Below are positions 57,056 to 64,000 of a stretch of DNA of 64,000 bases, one piece after another. The stretch lies in assembly GCA_003254925.1 (NCBI GenBank), contig QANZ01039871.1, positions 94,178 to 158,177 of the forward strand. Reading direction: 5' to 3'. The position numbers and the translations under genes were made by a program. The stretch comes from Chamaecrista fasciculata. Taxonomy: Eukaryota > Streptophyta > Magnoliopsida > Fabales > Fabaceae. The stretch's first letter is position 1; every line of letters begins with the position of its first letter. Below the pieces are notes generated by a model that worked only from the letters and a program-made list of their open reading frames with translations, was not told where the DNA came from and made no database searches.

Positions 57056-59661
57056 TTGATTCTTATTGTTAAGGTAAATCAAGCTAGGAATTTTATTCCA
57101 AATCTAGCAAAACATATAGCCAAGTTATCAAGATTAGTTGGAGAAAAAGCAATATGGAAATGAGATAATAATACAAAGAAAGAAGTTGAAAAAATAAAAA
57201 TAATGTGTAAAGATTTACCAAAATTAACAATTTCAATAGGAGAATATATAAAATGGATAATTTATACAAATGCATCAGATAATTATTGGGGAGCAACATT
57301 ATATCATGAAAATAGCCAAGGTGAGGAAATAATAACAAGATATAGTAGTGAAAAATTTAACGATAGCCAAGTCAAATATCATTCAAATTGAAAAGAATTT
57401 TTAGCCATAGTTAAGGTAGTAGAAAAATTTGAATTATTAATTGATAATACAAAATTTATTATTAGAACTGATAACACACCGAAGGAATTAGAACTAGTAA
57501 ATTGACTAATAAAATGTTATTTAAATGGCAAGCTGATTTGTCTTATTATGATTATGAGATTGAGTATATCAAAGGAAAAAATAATTTGATTGCTGACTAT
57601 TTGAGCAGGAATGCAGAATAATCTCACTGATATGAGTAGATCAGACCAATAACTCCAAATAGTCCAACATTCAACGAAGCAATAATGTCAGAAATAAATA
57701 TGCTTAAGATGAATATGGCAACTATGCATATGAAAATACTCCAAATATGTCAAACAATAGAACAAATTCAGAACAGTCTGAATAATGCAAATATTACAAG
57801 TCATACACCTGCGGGTCATCAACCCAAAGCCCAGATAAATAAAGAAGGTCATCTACCTTCATATAAAAACCCATTAGCCCATCCTAAAGAGGCCATAATT
57901 ATTTCCGATTCATCCACTAATCTTTCATATAAACAAATTACAAATAGTTGAGAAAGAGCCAATAACCATATCCTCAGTAAATACACCTTCAGAAATAGAC
58001 TCAGACTATCAGTTCAATATAATAACCATGACTCTGAATCCCGATATTATAAACAATTCCGATATATGTATGATCTTGTCAAAAGATTAAATGATTGTAA
58101 TTTGCCAATTAAAAAGGAGAGTATCAAGTTTGTATCGCACTTTGGGATCAATAAGGTTGTTGTAGTTCCAGGTATGCCAACCAAATATGTGAAAGCATTA
58201 TATGATTATGGATTCATCCAGACTATTTATCCGTCTAAAAATGGTAGCGAACTAGCCTTATTACCAGAATATTTGAAGAAAGCAACAACTCATTATCAAG
58301 GGATAGTCATCAAGAATGGAGTTTTTATCAGATGTTATTCAGCAATAAGTGAGATAACGACCGATGAATTTTATCAACCGATAAGTTTAATCAAGTTTGG
58401 TACAACTAAAAGTCCATTAGAAGTTGAAGAAGAAAAGAAGGAGATTCCCAGCGAAGAAGATTTTCAATTAATGATGTCAGATATCAGAGCACAGGGTATC
58501 AAGATTATTTTTGAAGAAATAGAGAGAACGATTAATCAAGAAGAAATCCAATGGACATATTACGCAGGTCCAAACACCTCTATATATTCTGTTGGAAATA
58601 ATAGTAAGAATCCGAGATTATTCAAGGTATGGATGAGAAGATCAAGAACAACAAGATGCATAACTCCGAGTATAACAAGACTAGTATTTGCCAGGTATTA
58701 GAAGAATATGAGGGCCATAATTGTAAATATTGTGCCCATAATCCGAAGAAAAAACAAGATTATAAAGAGCCCGAGATAAATGAAGATTTGATCTGAAAGA
58801 AGAAGAAGATACAGCTCAGCAGATAAAATCATGAAAAAAGCAGATAGAGTCATGAAAAGAAGACAAATGAGTACATGAAAATAGTGCAAGTAGTACGTGA
58901 ATAGTAAAAGTAGTAAATGTAAAAGATAAGATAAGGGACATGTGTAATATATAAATAGTATAAGTAGTACATGTAAGGGACATGTGTCCATAATTAGTAA
59001 ATAAGTATGACCAAAAAAGTCATATAATAACCATGGTCATGTAGAAAGTAACTAGGGTTTGTAAAATAAGTGTGTAAAAGTAACTAGGCTTATGTAACTA
59101 GGGTTATATGTAATGTCTATAAAAGTGAGTGGAATTCATGATGAAGGACACACCACACTAGTATTGTAATCTTCTTTTGTGAAATATAGGAGTATTTTCC
59201 ATCACTCTCTTGCCTTACTCTCTTATTCCCTTACTCTCTTACTCTCAAAACTTGCATGATAAACATCTTGAAGCATGGATAACCAAGGTATGAAACGAAG
59301 GCTGTGCTGGAATAAGTTGAAGGAAGAGGGTCAAGATCGTATGATGATCTTATAAAAGACCTCAGTATGAAAGAGAACTGAGTTCCCTCTATGACCCGAC
59401 TTATTTCTGGTCAAAACTAGATTATATATATTGTGGCCAATATATATATATACAGTTTTGCTTAGTATATATTGATGCCGGTGAAATTATGATATCAGAG
59501 CTTTTAAAAATAAGAAAGATATTGTAGTATGAAACTCTTGATCTTAATGCTTTAAATATCAATGTTCACTGTTTAAATATCATTGTTCACTATTTGTTAT
59601 TGCGTTACATGTCAGCTTATAGGCTTGGAGTACCATTTGATTCTTATTCTTAAGGTACATC
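57056..59661 (+). mobile_element. Caulimoviridae (plant pararetrovirus) fossil
   Basis: A decayed endogenous pararetrovirus on the plus strand, at about 57073-59510. The left part matches the end of a caulimovirid polymerase: after the reverse transcriptase (NQARNFIPNLAKHIAKLSRL) comes RNase H (YTNASDNYWGATLYHENSQG, VKYHSN, YEIEYIKGKNNLIADYLSRN). A second region follows (about 57685-58700) with an open stretch at 58066-58701 (KALYDYGFIQTIYPSKNG...), in the position of the inclusion-body/transactivator ORF of caulimoviruses. Then comes a non-coding part with a TATA box (tctataaaag, about 59116) and a Met-tRNA primer-site-like tgatatcagagc at 59490-59501. The polymerase 5' half, coat and movement regions are absent. 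It is clearly broken, with several breaks, and old. The genus is uncertain (Florendovirus- or caulimovirus-like). A 25-bp direct repeat with two mismatches brackets it (57056-57080, 59637-59661). Confidence 0.85.
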
Positions 59662-60891
59662 GAATAGTACGAATCCTACGGAAGCCAAGAGAAGCTCATT
59701 TCGGATGGTATTGTGTTGTAGCTTTGGTATTTGAATTAGCAATCAACAGAGCAGCACATTATTTCTACGGAAGGTTTTTCATATATATATATATATATAT
59801 ATATAATATAACAAGTAAAAAATATAATATTTTTTCCATTTAAAACGTGGCATTTATAAAATGAGCATGTAAATCTAGATGAGTTCATAATCTATTAGTT
59901 ATAATATTATTACTATCATATTTCTTACCGATATAAAAGCTTCCTCTATTCATCTGAATTGATAATACGGATGTAAAGAGAGTCAGGACGACGGACAGCC
60001 TGCCCTTGAATATTGAATATTCTAATTAACGTATATCAAAATTTAAAGCTTCTACCAGTTTTTTTTTTTAAGAATGATCTGAAAATGTGGGAGGCATTTG
60101 ATTTCTCCATGGTCGCATCAAGATAAGTAAAAATGTTTAATAGAAGATTCCCTTTTTTTCTGCGGATCGTTATCTTAGGAAATATAAAATGATTTGAATT
60201 TGATCAGTTATGGCTGGGAAATTTAGACTAGAGTAATGCTTGTTCTGTCAACTCTCAGGTTTTTTATTTTTTTGGTTAACGTTGACCACAACTAAAATTT
60301 GAACGCGAATGATTCGATTTTGAAGACGCCTTCAATTCAAGGTCACTGAAATAAGCAATTATAATATTTTTTAAAAGATTTGATGAGTAAGAGAGATCTG
60401 ATGACTTCAAGGTACCTACTATTTCACTGATACATACATACACAGCCTCGCATAAGAGTTGATGCTAATGATATTCTATCTTGGTCTTAACAGAAATTAA
60501 TTTCTTTGCTGAAAATAAAATACAGGGGCATAGAACAAAACTAACTTCTTCTTTCTCTTTCTCTCTCTCTTGTTTTGCTGACGCAAAATGAAGTTCCATC
60601 AACTGCAAATTACTTTGTACAATGAACAGTCAAATTCCAAGACTCTGAATGAATCGTCGAAGTTGAAAGCAGAATTGCAAAAGCCATTAGTGGAAAATGG
60701 GGGAAAAAACGAAAAAAGAAAAAAATGACCACATCTTTCCAATCTCTCGATCCCTTAAAACGAAACCCAAAACAAAAAAAAAGAAAGAAGAAGAAGAAGA
60801 AGTAAATAAGTTAAAAATTTGGTCCATTCCTCTGCAAATGGAACACGTTAAGACATGAGTGATTGTCTGTATATTTCCCAATCTCCAACTC
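59662..60891. other. AT-rich intergenic, 3' flank of the Ser-rich protein gene
   Basis: (TA)n occurs at 59780-59805. The right end is likely the 3' UTR of the minus-strand gene that follows. No other gene is supported. Confidence 0.45.
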
Positions 60892-61611
60892 TCAGAAACT
60901 TGACCCTCCTTCATTCAACAGCTCCTGTAATAGCAACACGCGAAACAAAACATCATCAGTACTCATTCAATTAAAAACTAAAACTTTATAGCATGCATCC
61001 TCAAATTAAAGAAACAACACATTCACTCACTCACTTACATTATCTCTTCCTGTCTCATTCACCAACCGGGACCTTCTTCCTCCTACTCCTCCCATGTCTG
61101 AAGAAGAAGAAGAAGAAGAAGAAGAAGAAGGAGAGGAAGGTTCAGTGGGCTTATCAGATTTCCTGGAGCCAAAATGGGCTTTTCTGAGACCCAGAAAGCC
61201 CTTCCTCCTGGAAGAAGAAGAAGAAGAGGAGGGCTTTGGTGGCCTGAAATTAGACAAATCTTGGTATTCATCATCAAAATCATGATGATGAAGAAGCTCC
61301 TCTCTGAGTGTGGTGGTAGTCCTCTGCATCTGCATCATGTGGTGGTGGTTGCATGTGTCCTTCAAAGGCAACAATCTGCCCTTAAAGAAAAGCTCGTCGG
61401 CACTCATCATTGAGTAGTTAGTGACAGAGAATTCAAAGTCTGAGGAAACTGGAGTATCTCTGGAGATTCTGTCTTGCTGATGAATAAGAGATTGGTGGGA
61501 AGAAGAAGAAGAAGAATCCACGAAATCGTTTGAGAAAGAGATTCTGGGGCTCATGGGAGCGCAAGGATGACCGTTCTTGTGCTCTGAGTTGTACATCTCA
61601 TTCACTCTCAT
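60892..61611 (-). CDS. Small Ser-rich plant protein of unknown function, 2 exons, 201 aa
   Basis: Exon 1 is 61611-61039 and exon 2 is 60924-60892; donor AAT|GTAAGT and acceptor TTACAG|GAG are canonical. Unspliced, the frame stops three codons after the donor, but splicing gives the ending ELLNEGGSSF, which is typical of this uncharacterised plant family. Other conserved points are PMSPRISFSNDF near the N-terminus, then FEFSVTNYSMMSADELFFKG (about residues 60-80) and RLLPLK, and RRKGFLGLRKAHFGSRKSDK (about 136-156). Long Ser runs come from GAA/TCT microsatellites in the coding strand (61100-61127 and 61210-61230). No transmembrane segment, signal peptide or catalytic motif is seen; basic patches suggest a soluble, perhaps nuclear or regulatory, protein. 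The start is the first Met; a second Met lies at residue 6. Confidence 0.85.
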
Positions 61612-62065
61612 TCATTAATTTAAGCATATATATTCACATGCCATGGCCATGGGAATGGGGATTCAATATATGCAACATCCTCAATATCATCTCCATATTC
61701 TATCAACACTTCACTCACACTACTACTCCCGACCCCTTCACTCCCTCTCTCACTACATCATATTATTTATATCAAAAATGGGATCCATCCATCCTCATGT
61801 GTTTTTCTTTTCTATTTTTTTATTTTTTTTATTTTCCTCTTGCAAAGTAAATAGCAATTTTGTGACATGATGTTTTGTCATTACATGTTAATTTGGCATT
61901 CAATGATGACCAATCCTCAAGATAGACTGTATCTGAGTTACTCCGTTTTCCATGGATTTAAGTGAAGTTGCCAACCAAAATTGTTTATTTTATTAATATT
62001 TTTTTTAATATAATGATTATATTAAAGGATATTATAAGAGTAGCTGAGATTTCGTTCTTTTCTTT
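61612..62065. other. 5' flank of the Ser-rich protein gene
   Basis: Promoter side of the minus-strand gene. No coding feature is seen. Confidence 0.45.
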
Positions 62066-62596
62066 CCTTTTTTTTTTCCAAAGTCTCAAATTGGTCACTT
62101 ATGTATGTAGTAGTTTCAAATTAGTCTTTTATTTTTCATTTGTTTCAAATTGGTCCTACATGTTTTCATGATATTTCAAATTGGTCAAAAAATTACTTGA
62201 TGTGATCATATTTCTCTTATTTCAAGTTCAAATGCGACAAATTTAGAGCTACGAGTTTATTTTAACAAGTATTTTGAAACCATTCAAATTGAGTCCTATA
62301 AGTGGATATATAACTCGTATCACCGTCAAATAAGTAAAATTTGTCATATCTCTCTCATTTGAAGTCTGAATGTGACAAATTTGAAACTATGCACTAATTC
62401 TTGAAGAATTCTTTCTTTGTCCAGTTAAGATCACTAGTAAATGAGGTCAAATCGTATCTCGAAAGTATTTTTTGGACCAATTTGAAACATCATGAAAACC
62501 TATAGAACCCATCTAAAACAAATGAAAGATAAATGACCAATTTGAAATCTACCCCATACATAAGGGACCAATTTGAGAAAGTGGCATTTTTTTTTT
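62066..62596. mobile_element. Inverted-repeat element with 'TTTCAAATTGGTC' arms
   Basis: The left arm carries ctcaaattggtcacttatgt, tttcaaattagtc and tttcaaattggtcctacatg. The right arm carries gaccaatttgaaacatcatg, gaccaatttgaaat and cccatacataagggaccaat. A and T runs mark both ends. Inner segments also pair (caagttcaaatgcgacaaat and gaagtctgaatgtgacaaat are direct relatives). It is a non-coding element of about 530 bp. No target duplication is clear. Confidence 0.7.
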
Positions 62597-64000
62597 CTCT
62601 TTTACCCCATGGCCGGGTAAGTAAGAATAGCAAAGCTCAGCTTCCAAGGCTAATCCTTGTTTTTTCATGTTTGTTCTTGTTTAATTGTAAATAAAATCTA
62701 GAGAAGATTCTCAGAAGTGGGTTATCTCAAAATCCAGTAGTGTAGTATTCAAGTTTTGTTTTGTTTTCTCTTTTAATTTGTGAATTGTGAGCATCGAAGA
62801 TAATCCAATCCCATCTTGCTTGATATAAATACAATGGGGGAGTCGGTGGTTGTGGTGGTGAATACTAAATAGGAAATAGCAAATACATAAATGATGCAGG
62901 GCAGGCGACCAAATAAATCTTGAAATGACAAATTTGTCCTCTTTCGTCATGATTCATAGTAGTAGTACATGAGAGAGAGAGGTGGAAAATGAGTCAAAGT
63001 TACGAGTGGAGGTACAGAAAGCAAGAGCAGTGAGAATTAAAAGCAAGAGTTAAATGCCATAAATGAGATTGAGCTAAGTTTCAAGTTTGAAGATTGAAGA
63101 TTGAAGATTGAAGGTTGAAGAAGAGAGTGTGAGTGAGGGGTGAACTCAAAAAACAGAGTGATAGAGATAGAGAGAGTCAGGGTCACAGTGGCAGAGTTAC
63201 AGAGAGGGATATAATAGGCTAAAGTTAATTGACCAATTCCTTTGACTCCAAAGTGAAATGAGCTGGCGATACTGACCCATGAAACTCACCACGTGATCCA
63301 TTTCATAAACAACTTTTAAAATCTTGTCCAAATTAAGATATATATTCCAACACAACACAATGCCCATTCAATTCAATTCAATTCAATTCCTGGTGTGATA
63401 TATAGTATGCTGGTAACAAACACTAAACTAACAGTACTGATAAATGGAGAAGGCGGATGGGTTAATTAGCCGGTTAAGAGTGATTAGTACTAATGGTTTT
63501 TTGGAAAATAGAAACCCCCCACGCTTAATTAGTGGCCATAATGAAGCAAGCATTTAAAATAAGTGTCCTACTTCCTCGTTCCATGTTCCAACCCACTCGT
63601 GCACTCCTACCTCAATATTGTGTACTTGAAGCAAGGAATCACGTGGCCTCCCTTCCTTCTCTGCTCTTCAATCACCAACACACCCTAATCTAATGTTTAT
63701 TTATTCATTCATAATTATATTCGTGGGAGGCACTCAACTAAACTGGTTTTGCCAAGGCAAGCAAAATCAAATGTAGAAGGGTTATTGATAATTTTGAGAG
63801 TGGGATCAGAAGAATCAGAAAAAAATGTAAGATTGATTAAAGTAAATAGTAATTGATAGTTGGAGGTACTTGTTCTTCTTCCTTCCTTACTGCTAACAAG
63901 CAGGCAAAGGACTAGACGGTGACAGACACGGTACTTCAATTTTTTATTTTTTATTTTTAACCCACAGCCAAAGAAAGGACATAGTTGTCACTCACGTGGT
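62597..64000. other. Intergenic to window end
   Basis: No gene is supported. It contains a heptamer repeat (agattga)n at 63087-63118 and (attca)n at 63367-63388. The minus-strand frame at 63715-63939 has no family features. Confidence 0.5.

Noticed and set aside
61083-61413. Overlapping frames in the region of the Ser-rich protein
   Set aside because: They are shadows of the GAA/TCT repeats; the minus-strand frame with conserved motifs and a good intron is preferred.
63715-63939. 74-codon minus-strand frame at the window end
   Set aside because: Its composition and residues do not suggest a protein family, and no splice sites extend it.
1-64000. tRNA, rRNA and CRISPR features
   Set aside because: No tRNA B-box context with paired arms, no rRNA-like stretch and no repeat-spacer array were seen. 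The tRNA-like tggtatcagagc words are retroelement primer sites.
1-64000. A multi-gene pathway or operon-like gene cluster
   Set aside because: The neighbouring genes are functionally unrelated, on mixed strands and well separated; nothing points to a metabolic cluster.

Overview
This is a window of a eudicot nuclear genome. It has AT-rich intergenic DNA, GT-AG introns, plant-only gene families (class I NHX, PLS-type PPR, KRP, B3), plant-type LINE and Copia elements, many small terminal-inverted-repeat elements and a caulimovirid fossil. Runs of CATCTCATCCCAT-type repeat near 10 kb recall woody Fagales genomes, but that is only an impression. No tRNA, rRNA or CRISPR array was seen. Single Ns at 2633, 9610, 10891, 11740, 35615 and 51591 mark unresolved bases or joins.

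Seven protein-coding genes can be modelled by eye. On the minus strand: a vacuolar Na+,K+/H+ antiporter (557-5325, 14 coding exons, 542 aa), an intronless PPR protein (17702-19633), an organellar type I methionine aminopeptidase (21346-25807, 10 exons, 365 aa), a multi-pass membrane protein of unknown function (45896-48490, 9 exons, 570 aa) and a small Ser-rich protein (60892-61611, 2 exons). On the plus strand: a KRP cyclin-dependent kinase inhibitor (40128-41317, 4 exons, 215 aa) and a B3-domain DNA-binding protein (53100-55759, 7 exons, 499 aa, apparently with one GC-AG intron). All splice sites were placed by reading frame and family similarity, with phases checked by exon length. The genes are functionally unrelated and each is expected to have its own promoter.

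Between the genes lies a dense record of transposition. 6-16 kb holds two hairpin-like MITEs, three LINE copies (two with clear target-site duplications), a 604-bp MULE-type element and a 604-bp solo LTR. 20.5-21.2 kb holds a MITE and a 115-bp duplication. 26.3-27.6 kb holds a large inverted-repeat element that carries a near-perfect 128-bp tandem array. 27.8-32.7 kb is a young Copia retrotransposon with nearly identical LTRs. 57.1-59.6 kb is a decayed Caulimoviridae fossil between two near-identical 25-bp direct repeats.

The stretch from 32.7 to 40.1 kb is gene-poor and rich in microsatellites. It may contain one signal-peptide-like first exon (33133-33206), and two E2F-type motifs lie upstream of the KRP gene. 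The best candidates for something unusual are the 128-bp array, the pararetrovirus fossil with its repeat-flanked ends, the GC-AG intron in the B3 gene and the internally deleted LINE.
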